Shown in pieces: positions 1-12,894 of a stretch of 64,000 nt of DNA (position 1 is its first letter; each line of letters starts with the position of its first letter). Source of the stretch: Dillenia suffruticosa (taxonomy: Eukaryota; Streptophyta; Magnoliopsida; Dilleniales; Dilleniaceae); NCBI GenBank assembly GCA_033439265.1, contig JAVTVX010000031.1, forward strand, positions 3,953,501-4,017,500. Reading direction: 5' to 3'. The position numbers were made by a program, and so were the translations under genes. The notes under the pieces were generated by a model that did no database searches, was not told where the DNA came from, and saw only the letters and a list, made by a program, of their open reading frames with translations.

Positions 1-2271
1 GAAATTATTGTACTATACCAATGGTGAAATTGTGACAGGTGAGAATAAAGTTCATTATGATCGTGGTCTTACGAAATTGATTAGAGTGAGGAAAAATATA
101 AGTTTTAATGAATTGGTGACTACAATACGTAAGGGTTTTTGGATAAATCATATGATATAACATTTGGAGATTTTTCATCATTGTCTTATTTCATATATGC
201 TACATGGTAATGTATGTTTTAAATTGGTTCTGATCAGTGATAATGATAATACTTTAAATTTGATGGAGTTTACAATGAGTATGGGAGTGAGTTCCACTAA
301 TAAGTTATATATAAAATCATACGATAGTAGAATGTCTATGTAATAAGTTTGTAATTATACAGATGATTATCCACTTATCAAATCTCGAATGAATTTTGCT
401 TTCATAGAGGTGGATATCGATGTTGATGAAAAAGAAACAGCAGAAGAATGATGATTATGAAGAAGATGATAGAGAAGTTGGCGGTGGTGGTAGTAATGGT
501 GGCGCCACCAATTAGTAATTGATCGGGTCCTCCTCAGCTTTACTCCCATTGGTAGTAGTCGGAGATATGTCTATGCCTGAATAGACGACTCGATTCTCTT
601 CATGACCACTGCACCCGATGGTAATGGTTATGTGACTTCTAAGTAAGATTGTTGTTAAGGGACCACAAACTTGTGTGAATGTTGGGTTGACGCAAGATCA
701 TAGCTATCTAGATTCAAATTTGATAATCTAGCATTTTCTTAACTATGTGATAGAAGAACCCAGTGTCAAAGTTTCTTTCCTCTAAACTATTATGATTGAG
801 AGAATCACGTATGCAGTCTTTCGTAGAAGAGTTTGGGCAACAAAACTAAAGGTTATAGAGATGGTATACGGGAATTGGAATGATTCTTACAAACAACTAT
901 CTTAGCTGTTTGATACAATAGTACAAAGGAATTCGGAGACACAAATTAGTTAGAAGTTGGATCCATCAAATGCAAATGGTGAAATAGTTTTTGAATCTGT
1001 ATTTTAGGCATTTGGTCCTAATATCATGACTTTTAGGAGTTATAGGCAATTGATAAGCATAGGAAGGACTCACCTCTATGGGAAATATGAGTACAAATTA
1101 TTGATTGCATGTAGTATGGACAACGCGAATCACATTATCCCATTGACATTCGGATTGATTAATGGAGAGTCACTTGATTCGTGATCGTGGTTTTTGAGCT
1201 GTGTGCGATAGCATGTGTTAAAGATAGAGAGGGTCTCATTTGCTTAATTTCAAATCAACATGAAGGGATAAGGGTAACAGTTACTCGTCCAGAATCTGGA
1301 TGGTCACCTTCGAATGTTGTGTGACATTCTTGCATGTGTCATGTGGTCAGTAATTTCAGCACGCATCACAAAAATCAAATTTGTAAGAAAGTTGCTACCA
1401 TTGTTACATTACAGCTACAACGTAAAAAATTTGGCATATATATGGCAAGAATGAAGGAAATAAAAGAAGACGTTCCTAATTATTTGTAAATATTACCCAT
1501 AAATAATGGACTCTTTCTCTCATAATGGTGGCTTTCGTTTTAGGTATATAACAACAAATATAAGTGAAATTTATAATATCGTGTTAAAGGGTGTAAGAAA
1601 TCTATCTGTTTATGCCTTAGTACTTGACTTTTTACAATTCGGTAAACTATTTTAAGGCTCGATTGGACGAGGTAGGAGCGGGAATGGTAAGAGGAAAGTG
1701 ATACACTGCCTCTACCATGCTTGGGAGATGGATAACCATGACTAAACTCTACATGGTTATCTCTTTTAGTAGGAAGTATGAGATCTTTGAGGTAGAAATA
1801 AGTCATAAATAAACACGATATGATCACAAAGGAGGTAATAAACAAATTGTAAATGTGAGAGATGAATATTGCACATGCGGTAAATGACAAAAGTATAGAA
1901 TCCTTATCATTGCACTAATATGGACAATGATTGATGCGCATATGATCGTTAGGAAATGGTATACATAAGAACACCAATTTAAAGTGTATGAACATCATTT
2001 CTTACCAATGGGAGGCTATTTAATATGGCCTATGAGTTCGTACCTAACTAATATTCCCGATGTATCATTTAGACGTAAGAAAAGATGATCTAGATCATCT
2101 CGATTTCACAATGAGATGGATCTTCAAGAATCATCCTTGCGGACATCATGTGAGAGTTGTAGTGCAAAGAGTCACAGTAGGAGGAGATGCAGGTGGCAAA
2201 TGAGGTGTGAATTTTGTGGCAGACAAAGGCACAATCAAATATATTGTCTAATGGCAATGAATGAAGCTTGA
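1..2271 (+). pseudogene. MULE (MuDR-type) transposase, decayed, 5' end outside window
   Basis: A Mutator-like transposase would bind the element ends and cut and paste DNA in the nucleus. Reading the + strand across several frames gives family landmarks in the right order. An N-terminal MuDR-like stretch (NGEIVTGENKVHYDRGL) begins at the window edge. An acidic stretch follows at about 400-460. The MULE core (THLYGKYEYKLLIACSMDN, then INGESLDS) lies at about 1065-1180. Two C-terminal CCHC zinc knuckles (C-x2-C-x4-H-x4-C) lie at 2149-2190 and 2206-2247, and a TGA ends the frame at 2269-2271. Many stops and frameshifts interrupt it. In the frame of best match, the first catalytic Asp (usually in a D-G-T-H context) reads Gly, and the second (usually SDRH) reads Asn at 1253-1255. 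The protein cannot be active. The family assignment rests on motifs and gene order and is fairly secure. Confidence 0.82.
2149..2247 (+). other. Paired CCHC zinc knuckles of the MULE transposase
   Basis: Two C-x2-C-x4-H-x4-C motifs sit 15 bases apart in one open frame that ends at 2271. The first reads CESCSAKSHSRRRC and the second CEFCGRQRHNQIYC. Double or single knuckles of this kind are typical of the C-terminus of plant MuDR-type transposases. They are the best preserved part of this otherwise broken gene. Confidence 0.85.
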
Positions 2272-2346
2272 TTATATTTGTATTTTAATTGTAATTCTTG
2301 TATTTCTTAGTGTATTGAATATCGTGTATTTGTTAAACATTTAATG

Positions 2347-2973
2347 TGTCACACCCCGACCCGCAGGTCTAGCACACGAACAGACCGCCGTGACTCCTCG
2401 AGGCACGAGTATGTCTTATTCGCACGTGGAGGTGCCACAAGACTAATATTATGACTAATATCATAACTCTGCTCGATATCTTAAGTCAAATCATACAGTT
2501 GAAAATTTGAAAAAAAATATTTTTCAAAAATTTCTTTAAAACATTGCCTTCGATTTACATATAATATTTATATATACAGTTTAATCATAAATAAGGATAT
2601 GTATGAATACTTATCCAGTAGCGTCTCTCAGTAAAACACGTGGAACGGTATCTCAAAATAAATCAAGTGCAGTAAAAGATAAAAATTTTTAAATATAAGG
2701 GGGTGAGTATAATTCATATACTCAGTGAGTGAGGTGTAGAGCTATATAATGACAATAAATGAATTTATGACTGAGAATGACAAGTCAAATCATCGTTTTC
2801 AAATTTATATTTATTTGCAATATATCGTATAATTCAAAAAAATATGCATGTTTATCATAATCATGTTTCATGGGGTATCAGTAGATAATAAACTCGTATT
2901 ATATCCATAGTTTGACCTAATTAGAGTAAAATTTACCAAAGGGTCACCACAATATCATAAAAATAAAACATAC

Positions 2974-3005
<32 letters not shown>

Positions 3006-5205
3006 CCCCCTTCCATTGGTGTTGACACGGTCCTCACGGGTACTCGTCTATTGGATCCGTTAGCTAGAGTTAGGGAACTCAAACCCGCCTGCTCTCGTGT
3101 TACCCCACCATGTCATCTCGACGGGTAAACGCATAATACCGTGGTAGAGAGTGCACTATAGCCACAATACACCATCCCATTATCATGCACATGAGTCATA
3201 TGTCATCATTTATAACTCTTTACTCGTAAGAAAAATCATGACACTATCAAGTCGTAATATCAGAGAGCAAATTTTCTTAGAATCGTCATTTCAATACGTA
3301 CCACCAATATTAAAATATTTCTAAATCACATTTCAAAATTTATTTATAAAAATCATGATCAAACTATTTTTCATTTAAAATTAGAAATAGTTCGTCCCAC
3401 TCACCTCGACTGGGAAGGGTGTGCCACTCTCCTTAACTGTCCTTATTTTTCGAATGAGTCACCTATCATACGAAAATGTAAGCTTACGCCTAGATTAAAC
3501 AATATATAATTTATCAATTATTCAATAATATCATATCATAGGATTATGAATTACATATGGAAATGTTTTTCTTTAAAGTAAAATCTCAAATTTCATATTT
3601 AGAAAAAATTCAAATCTAAGTTTTCAAAATTCAACTCTACACAGTTTTGGGAGAAACTCCATATCTCCTTGTGTAATCCTCCAATTTAAGTGATTCTTAT
3701 CTTTAATTGAAGCCAAGATATCGATCTAAAATTTTCTAGTTTATACTATTTTCAGATTTTATGTGTATAATTTTATAAAATTTCTTTTTAATTTCAGTTT
3801 CAGCATTAAAAAAACTACTTCTATGTAGTTTCAGTAAAAATACTATACCTTTCTACCAACTATTCCGATTCAAGTTATCTTTAGCTTAAATTAAAGATAA
3901 GACAGAGACCAGCAACTTTCATGTTTTAAGTTTCTCCGAATTCTATACAGAAGGTATCTTAAAAGTTTGTACAATGTACTGGTCGTACACAAAGTATGAA
4001 AACATAATGGTTGAATCATGCTAAAATCCCAAAAATCACTAAAACTCGATTCCTTCATAAAATGTTTCGTATAATATATTGTTTTAAAGTTTAGAGAGTT
4101 TAGTTTACACACGATTAAACAGTTTAGATTTTTGATTTCTGTAGAATGAGATATCATAGTAAAACTACATAAGACTCAAATCTAGAATTTAATATCTAGC
4201 ATACTAGTATAGATTATAATGTAACTACTCAACAAATGATTTAATTCTTGCATAAATTAAAACATGTTACCTTTCTTGTAAACACTATTGATAACAATAT
4301 ATGTTAGTACTCCCTTTGAATTCTTGAAATTTTTTTTATCACCTTAACACCAAAATCAAATCACAATACATGAATACAATACTTTTATACCACCATCTTG
4401 AAATTAAAATTTCCAACAATACTCTTACTTCTTTGGTTTCATGGGTGAACTCAATTTTAGAAAGGGAGTTTTCATATTTTCGATCAAGAGAAGAAGAATA
4501 AAGAAAAAGTGAACCAAATTTCTAAAACCAAGTTCCTTTATAAATCTATCAAAGTATCATTGACCATTGGATCATCTCATACATTATCTCAACCATCCAC
4601 TTGTCCTAACAATCAAACCATGTAATTGTTGATTCAAGAAAACTCCATACACTCCATTACATATCTTGTTGGCCGACCATGTCAAAGGAGAGAAGCACAA
4701 ATTAATCCAATTAGTTTTTATGCATAAATTTCCATTCAATGAATTTCCTTGATTGTGGAACTATTCTATGTGGCCACTAACCAACTTTGTTACCCTCTTG
4801 ACCAATCATTTAGCTCCAATTGTCTATTCTTGAGCATTTTGTAATTTAGTTCCTCAACTTTCCTTAATTGCATTTAGATTAATAACTTTTAACAATTTGT
4901 ATTTTTTTGTCCTTATGAAATTTTGTTTGAAATTTCTTAAAAATGTAAAATTTCATTTAAATATCTTTATTTAAGTGTGTAAACCTTTTCTTAATCATTT
5001 TTGACTTTTTTAGGCCTTATCGGCGTTTGCCAAGATAGTTTTCAGGTTACCGATAAAATTTTCAGTTTTAGCGATTTTAAGACGAAATCTCAAAATAAAT
5101 AAGTAGAAAATTAAAATTTCATTTTACATGTCTCAAAAAGATGTTATATATATAAAACCATGAAGAGTGGTATATGATACACAGTCATCAAAAATCGGTG
5201 TTACA
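2347..5205 (-). repeat. 3' LTR of the Tekay/Del-like element
   Basis: This 2859-bp repeat matches 8458-11306 along its whole length. On the + strand it runs from TGTCACACCCCG to CGGTGTTACA; on the coding strand it starts TGTAACACCG and ends GGGTGTGACA. It contains an (AT)n run at about 2970-2994. Apparent reading frames inside it, such as 3891-4157 on the minus strand, are not conserved in the other LTR and are not genes. Confidence 0.9.
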
Positions 5206-5220
5206 ATTCCTAACCCCCCT
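5206..5220 (-). promoter_or_regulatory. Polypurine tract next to the 3' LTR
   Basis: On the coding (minus) strand the sequence AGGGGGGTTAGGAAT stands immediately before the LTR start TGTAACA. This is the position of the purine primer for plus-strand DNA synthesis in LTR elements. Confidence 0.7.
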
Positions 5221-5289
5221 AATAAAAAGTTTCTTTCTCGAAACTAAATTGAAACTATACATCAAATAGTTAGGGGTTGTCTTCACATA

Positions 5290-7544
5290 GCATCCTCGGG
5301 CTCCCAAGTTTGCTCCTCAATCTGGTCATTCCTCTAAAATACTCTGACTAGGGAGACCTCCTTACTCTGTAGCTTCCTAGTCTATCTGTCTAAGATGGCT
5401 ATAGGCTGGAGGGGAAGCTCAAATCATCACTCAACTCTATCGGTGGAGATTCCAGTACATGGGAAGGATCAGAAAGGTACTTCCTCAATATCGAGACATG
5501 GAATATATTATGAATCCATGCTAACTCAAGGGGTAGGTCCAACCTATACGCCATTTTCTCAATCCTCTCAAGGACTCAGAAAGGTTCGATATATTTGGGG
5601 TTAAACTTTTTCCACTGTCTAAATCGAATTATCCCATTCCAAGAGAATACCCTTAGAAACACCATGTCTCCCTTCTTGAACTCCAAAAGTCACCGCCATA
5701 TGTCTGCATAGCTTTTCTGCCTATCCTGGGTAGCTTTCATCCGAGAATGGATGGCCTTCACCTTTTCTCGGATCTCCTCAATCAAATCTATATAATTGAG
5801 CTGTCTCTCCCCGACCTCATCCCAACACAAGGGCATCCGACACTTCCTCCCATACAAGATTTCATATGGTGGCACCTCAATACTAACTTGATAGCTATTG
5901 TTGTAGGCGAACTCGATCAAAGGGAGGTGTTGGTCCCAACTACCCTTGAAGTCTATTACACAGGATCTCAACATATCCTCTAGTGTTTGAATGGTCATCT
6001 CAGACTGACCATCTGTCTGGGGTGAAATGCAGTTACTAAACTTCAGTTGGGTACCCATGGCTTCTTGCAACTTCAGCCAAAATCGGGAAGTAAAACGCGG
6101 GTTTCTGTCCGATACAATGGATACTGGAATTCCATGCGGTCGAACTATTTCACTGATATACAAGCAAGCTAAACCTCTAGTGGTTAGCTATTACAGATGG
6201 GAAGAAAATATGCAAATTTGGTGAGTCTATTTACGATCACCCACATAGCTTCGTGTCATACCGAAGTTCGCGGAAGACCTATTACAAAATCTATGGTGAT
6301 ATATTCTCACTTCCATTCAGGAATAGGAAGAGGCTATAGTATGCCGGCCGGCTGCTAATGCTCAGCTTTCACCTACTGGCATACCAAATACCGGGTAACA
6401 AAACTAATTATCTCATGCTTCATGCCCACCCACTGTAACTTTCTCGAATCATCCAATACATCTTTGTACTACCAGGATGCATAGCGTAGGCTGAAGAGTG
6501 AGCCTCTTCCAATATGGTATGTCTAAGGTCATTATCCTTGGGAATGCAGATACGTGTCTCAAAAACTACTAAGCCATCATCCCTGATTCTGGAGTCTTTG
6601 CCTTCCCCTTTGTTGATCCTCTCAACAATTCCCTGAAACTCCTTATTAATAGATTGAAGTTTCTGAATGTAGTCAAGCAAAGTAAGTCTCTCCTCAAATA
6701 TGGCCAAAAGTGCTCTAAAATTATGTATAGTCAGTCTGACTTCTAGGGAGTGGAGTCTAATAAGACACGAGAGATAAGAACTCTCGGTGGGTGCTAATGA
6801 TGACGACTTACGGTTCAGTGCATCTGTAACGACATTTGCTTTCTCTGGGTAGTAGTCAATAATCAGATCATAGTTTTTGAGAAGCTCCAATCATCTCCTC
6901 TCCTGAGATTGAGCTCCCTCTAAGTGAGTAGATACTTCAAGTTTTTGTGATCTGTATGCACCCAGCAAGAAACCTCGTATAGATAGTGTCGCTAAATTTT
7001 CAAGGCGAATACAATAGCAGCAAGTTCTAAGTCGTGGGTAGGATAATTCAATTCATACTTCTTCAGCTATCGGGAGGTGTAAGCGATAACCTGACCCTTC
7101 TGCATCAGGACACAACCCAGTCCCTGTCCGCTAGCATCGCAGTATACTTCGTACTCAACATCGCTAGTTGGGAGAGCGAGGAAGGGTGCTGACGTTAGTC
7201 GCTATTTGAACTCCTGAAAGCTCACCTCACAGCAATCATTCCAAACAAACTTGATCTCTTTTCGCATCAAGTTAGAGAGTGAAGCGGCAATCTTGGAGAA
7301 TTTCTCTACAAACCTCCGATAATATTCTGCCAATCTGAGGAAACTCCGCACCTCCGTAACACTCCATGATTGCTCCCATTTCAAAATAGCTTCAACTTTC
7401 TTCGAGTCCACAAAGATCCCATCAGTAGAAACCATATGACTCAGAAAGTCAATCTCCCTCAGTCAAAACTCGAACTTATAGTACTTGGCATATAGTTCAT
7501 TCTCACGGAGTGTCTGCAATACAGCTTGTAGGTGCTGGGAATAC
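5290..7544 (-). pseudogene. pol remnant: RT thumb, RNase H, integrase (Ty3/gypsy)
   Basis: The minus strand encodes the last part of a Ty3/gypsy polyprotein. The RT connection region lies at about 7540-7200 ([20 protein letters not shown] at 7435-7202). The end of RNase H follows (PEKANVVTDALNRKSS, near 6850). The integrase zinc-binding region is at about 6480-6400 and the integrase core at 6163-5690, with IVSDRNPRFTSRFW carrying the second catalytic Asp and PQTDGQSE carrying the Glu. The integrase C-terminal region reaches about 5290 in broken frames. The RT palm with its YxDD motif and the protease are missing. Stops and frameshifts separate the blocks. The protein would have copied and inserted the element; here it is dead. 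Confidence 0.85.
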
Positions 7545-8283
7545 TCATCATCACTCCTCGAAGACTGTCATCCGGTCTCTAATAGCGAGATTTAGTCCAT
7601 GTTCAAACTTGAATCTCCTGGTCTCCACAGTCACCACTAACTTTGGGAAACATGCCACCGGTTTACGGAACTCAGTCTCGTACTCCAACACAAAATTCTG
7701 CCTCTGCTTCAACTCCAGGAACTCTCGCCATTTCATGTCGCGGTCGAACATCATATAATACTGAGAATCAAACTTCCTCAAAAAGTTATCCCAGGTCAGC
7801 GGCTCATCCGCTCTATCCTTGAAGCCGTCCTACCAGTCATGGGGTGTCATCCTCTGTAGTCTGATTGCTATTATTAGCTTGAGTCTATCCTCAACTCCCA
7901 TGTCCTCCACAGCTTCTTTAATTCGTTTGACCCACTTCCTGGCCATAATGGGGTCGTGGATCCTAGAAAAGGACTCACAACCTAGACTCTTAGCCTCTCT
8001 CAGTAAGGTGGAGACCTCTGTCATCTATCGAGTAGTCGGCATAGTCGTTAGCGTAAGAGAGGGCGCTGGTACTGCTGTGAGTACAGGCAAAGTCTCAACC
8101 GCCAATACAAGTGGTTTTCTTATTTGGTCTCGGTGGGCCGTCCACCACCCCATCATTTCCCTGAGTATGGAGAGTGGTAGGGGTACTTCTCCAATAGGAG
8201 GGCCCTGAGGTGCTTGAGACGATGATGCGGTCTCGAATGGGGTCTTAGTGGTATGCCTTGGTCATTCTCGGGGACACATGGTT
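7545..8283 (-). pseudogene. gag N-terminal remnant of the Tekay/Del-like element
   Basis: This is the capsid-type Gag of a chromovirus-like element. Blocks at 8024-7830 (RIHDPIMARKWVKRIKEAVE) and 7781-7551 (LELKQRQNFVLEYETEFRK) match the retrotransposon gag domain in order. A stop follows W at about 7829, and the start near 8283 is a guess from the first Met of the frame. At about 7545 the Gag sequence changes abruptly into RT sequence (QHLQAVLQTLRE). The nucleocapsid zinc knuckle, protease and RT palm have therefore been deleted. Relatives of this family have several kilobases more between these points. Confidence 0.8.
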
Positions 8284-8437
8284 CTACATAAAGGACCACG
8301 CTTAGTATTTAAGAGTAGAAAAGTAAAGGGTTAGGTGCCAACCTAATCCCCTAATAAGGATTGATGTTATAGGATCATTGGAGGGAAATTATAAACTCTT
8401 TGAAAATATTTTACAAATGCTGGAAACAGAATCTAGC

Positions 8438-8449
8438 GCTCTGATACTA
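8438..8449 (-). promoter_or_regulatory. Primer-binding site (initiator tRNA-Met)
   Basis: On the minus strand TAGTATCAGAGC lies eight bases inside the 5' LTR. It matches the usual plant tRNA-iMet site TGGTATCAGAGC at 11 of 12 positions. It fixes the direction of the element: the 5' LTR is at 8458-11306. Confidence 0.82.
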
Positions 8450-8457
8450 TCGAAATC

Positions 8458-9072
8458 TGTCACGCCCCGACCCATAGGTCAAGGACGCGAGTAGACTGCC
8501 GTGACTCCTCGAGACACGGGTATGCCTTACTCGCATGCTAAGATGACGTAAGACTAATATTATGACTAATATCATAACCCTACTCAAGATCCTAAGTTAA
8601 ATCATATAGCGGAAGAATTGAAAAAGAATATTTTTAAAAATTTTTTTTAAAATATTGCCTCCGATTTACATATAATATTTATACGCACGATCCAATCATA
8701 AATAAGGATGAGTATGAATACTTACCCGGTAACATCTTTCAATAAAACTCGTGGAACAGTATTTCAAAGTAAGTCAAGTACAGTATGAGCTGAAAATTTT
8801 CAAATATGAGGGGGTGAGTATAATCCACATACTTAGTGAGTAAGGTGCAAAAACTATATAATGATGATAAATGAATTTGTGAGAGTGACAAATCAAATTA
8901 TCATTTTCAAATTTATATTTATTTGCAACATATAGTACAATTCAAATAATATGCATTCATATCATAATCATATATCATGTGGTGTCAATCGGTAATAAAT
9001 CGTATTCTACCCATAGTTTGTTCTAAATAGGGTAAAATCCATTATAAGATCACTATAATGTCATAAAAATGA

Positions 9073-9111
<39 letters not shown>

Positions 9112-11306
9112 TTTAACCCCCTTCCCTTGTTGTTGACACGGTCCTCGCGGATGCTTGTCTATTGGATCCGTTAGCCAGAGTCAGGGGGCTCAAACCCTTA
9201 CTCTAGTGTTATCCCACCATGTCATCCCATCTGGTAAACGCTTAATACTATGGTAAGGAGTGCGCTATATCTACTATACATCATCCCATAATTATACAAA
9301 TAAACCATATGTCATCATTCATAACTCTTTACTCGTAAGGAAAATTATGACACTATCAAGTCATAATATCATAATGCAAATTTTTTCAAAATTATCATTT
9401 CAAAATATGCCACAAATACTAAAATAAATCACATTTCAAAATTTATTTATAAAAATCATGATCAAACTATTTTTCATTTAAAGTTAAAAATAGTTTGTCT
9501 CACTCACATCGACTGAGGAGGGTACGCCATTCCCCCTAACTGTCCTCGTTTCTCGAATGAACCACCTCTCATACGAAAACATAAGTCTATGCCTAGATTA
9601 AACAATATATAATTCATTAATTATTTCGATAATATCATATCATAAGATTACGAATTGCATATGGAAATGTTTTTTTTAAGATAAAATTTCAAATTCCATA
9701 ATTAGAAAAAAATTCAAATCTAAATTTTCAAATTTCAATTTTGCGCAATTTTGAGAGAAACTCCATATCTCTCTGTGTAGTTCTCTAATTTAAGTGATTC
9801 TTATTTCTAATTGAAGACAAGATATCAATCTAAAATCTTCTAGTTTATACTATTCTCAGATTTTATGTGTATAAGTTTATAAAATTTCTTTTTAATTTCA
9901 GTTTCGACATTAAAAAACCTACTTCTACGCAGATTTAGTAAAAATACTATAACTTTCTGTCTACTACTCCGATCCAAGTGATCTTTAACTTAAATTAAAG
10001 ATAAGACAGAGATCCGTAATTTAATGTTTTACGTTTGTCCAAATTCCATATAGAAGATATCTTAAAAATTTGTACAATATATTGGTCGTATACAGAGTAT
10101 GAAAACAGAATGATTGAATCATGCTAAACTCCAAAAATCACTAAAAATCGATTTTTCCATACAATATTTTATATAATATACCATTTTAAAGTTTAGAGAG
10201 TTTAGTTTACACATGAATGAACGGTTTAGATTTTCAATTTCTGTAGAATGAGATATCATAGTAAGACTACACAAAACTCAAATCTGGAATTTAATATCTG
10301 GTATACTAGTATAGATATTAATGTAACTATTCAACAAATGATTTAATCTTTGCATAACTTAAAACATGTTACCTTCTTTGTCAGCTCTTTTACTAACAAT
10401 ATATGCCAGTGCTCTTTTTGAATGCTTGAAATTTTTTTTTCTCACCTTATACCAAAATTAAATCACAACACATGAAGACAAACTTCTATACTGCCATCTT
10501 GAAATTAAAATTTTCAACAATACTCTTACCTCTTTGGCTTCATGGTTGAACTCAATTTTAGAGAGGGAGTCTTCATATTTTTTGCCAAGGGAGGAGGAAT
10601 GAAAGAAAAGTGAACCAAAATTTTCAAAATAAATTCCTTTATAAACCTAACAAAGTAATCTTGACCATTTGATCATCTCATACATTATCTCAACTATCCA
10701 CTTGTCCTAGCACTCAAACCATACAATTGTTAATTCAAACAAACTCCATGCACTCCATTACATGTCTTGTTGGCCGGCCATGTCAAAGGAGAGAAGTACA
10801 AGTTAATCTAATTAGGTTTCATATATAAACTTTCATCCAATGAGTCTCCTTGAATGTGAAACTACCATATGTGGCAACTAACCAACTTTGTTGCCCTCTT
10901 GATCAATCATTTGACTCCAATTATCCATCCTTGAGTAGCTTGTAACTTAATGTCTCAACTTTCCTTAATTGCATTTAGACCCATAACTTTTAACAATTTG
11001 TATTTTTTTATTCAGATGAAATTTTATTCGAAATTTCTTAAAAAAGTGAAATTTCATTTAAATATTTTTATTTAAGTGTGTAGGTCTTTTTTTAACCATT
11101 TTTGACTTCTTTAGTCCTTGTCGGTACTTGCCGAGAAGGTTTTCGGTTTACCGATAAAATTTTCGATTTTAGCGATTTTGAGACAAAATCTCAAAATAAA
11201 TAAGCAAAAAATTAAAATTTTATTTTAGATATCTCAAAAAGATGATATATATATAGAACCATGAGAAGTAATATATAATACACAGTTACCGAAAATCGGT
11301 ATTACA
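8458..11306 (-). repeat. 5' LTR of the Tekay/Del-like element
   Basis: This 2849-bp partner of 2347-5205 has TG...CA ends and an (AT)n run at about 9079-9108. By position it would carry the element's promoter; I did not locate a TATA box with confidence. Small differences from the other LTR are spread along its length, as expected after long independent decay. Confidence 0.9.
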
Positions 11307-11505
11307 TAATACACTTAGCATACATTCAATGAATTAAGTGTTGATGTATTTCTTAATACACATTAACTGTTATCATATTTTAGTAATTTTTCTTAATGCA
11401 CATAAACTATTATTGTGTTGATATACATTTCTAGTACATTTCCAAGTATTTTTTCTTAATACACATTTCTAAATGTTGCTATACTTTTCCTTCCTTCTGT
11501 TTCAG

Positions 11506-12859
11506 ATAGATGCTGAACCTACTAATCATAGCATTTTACGCTTGCAGCGAGATCACTGCTCTTCCAGAATTTAAAATGGAGATGACACTACATAGCTCGT
11601 TTGCCATAGATGTAAGGCAATATTACGACACTAGAACCATGGTCATATCAACAAGTAAGTTCTTCCTCTCCTAAAGCAGTCGAGGTTTTTAGTGTCATTC
11701 GACTATACTTTATTCAGTTAGATTGACATCTCATCACAGGTTTAATTGAGAGATGGAGGCAGAAGATGCATACATTTCATATGCCACATGATGAATTTAC
11801 TATCATATTATATGATGTAGAGGTATTTTAGGTTTAACTGTAAATGAGATTCCCATAAAAGGTAAGATGACGGGTGTCTCGTGAGGTGATGTGTATGAGA
11901 GGTTATTAGATATGAGATCTCTATGCTCTGCATTTAAGCGTTACACTTTGAGTATACTTTGGTTATCAGAGTTTTTTACTAACTTGCCTGATGATGTAGA
12001 TGATATACATATTTGGACACGGGCATATATCTTGTTACTAATCGAAAATATTTTGTTTAGTGATAAAACAGGATATTGTGTACATTTACAGTATTTGTTA
12101 GTATTAGAGGATTTAGATTTGTTTAGTCATCATAGTTGGGTTTTTGCATGCTTGACTTATTTGTACAAATAGTTTTGTATAGTTACGCACGTAAACTCGT
12201 ATGAGATAGATGGGGCTCTTATATTTTTACAAATTTGGTTATGGGAGAGGTTCCCTTACATAGCTCCCATTAGGCTATCATTGTTCATGCACGAGGATGG
12301 TCTACTAACTTTGAGGTAAAAGGTGGATTTTGATATCACTGCCCTCCTGTGTAGCAATGTATAGGGAGGTATTTGATAAACAGATGATTGAGGAGATCAT
12401 GTAGGTGCCATACATTCAGGAAGTATTATCTTACCTCCTCCACCATTGTCATGAGAAGAGAGATATTTGACACATCCGTGTATCACTTATCTATTTTAAT
12501 ATTGTAGAGTGGCACTTTTCAGAATAGAGTGAACAGTTGGCATAGTATAGAGGATTTTAGTATATTCCGATTTATTGTGATACTGAGTATCGACTCCATG
12601 ATACTAGTACACATGGTCTATAGAAGACTGATTAGTCAGTCGAGCATACATGTTATATAGACAATTAGACTCAGCAACATGACCATTTAGTTTCGGTTGA
12701 CACATCGTATGGATCCGCCATTGATCCTATCTACACCACCTGATATCATACCATCTCCCTCAATTCATTAGTCATTAAGGAACTTGTTTGGACTATGTGG
12801 TAAGTATATAGCTTCATATTTTTCATTTATATTAATGATTTAGATTTGTTAGTGTAATT

Positions 12860-12894
<35 letters not shown>

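Larger units (their letters stand above)
2347..11306 (-). mobile_element. Tekay/Del-like Ty3/gypsy LTR retrotransposon, deletion derivative
   Basis: A complete LTR-to-LTR unit of about 8.96 kb lies in minus orientation, inserted between the two genes of the MULE. The LTRs are about 2.85 kb, start TG and end CA, and are flanked by TAATG (2342-2346) and TAATA (11307-11311), a five-base target duplication with one later change. Directly inside the right LTR is a primer-binding site matching initiator tRNA-Met at 11 of 12 bases. A purine tract abuts the left LTR. The internal part is only about 3.25 kb, far short of an autonomous element, because gag runs straight into the end of the reverse transcriptase. 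Very long LTRs and the integrase C-terminal sequence suggest the Tekay/Del chromovirus lineage; a chromodomain was not resolved. The LTR copies differ at many sites, so the insertion is old. Confidence 0.88.

Noticed and set aside
3891..4157. 88-codon minus-strand frame
   Set aside because: It lies inside an LTR and is not maintained in the matching position of the other LTR.
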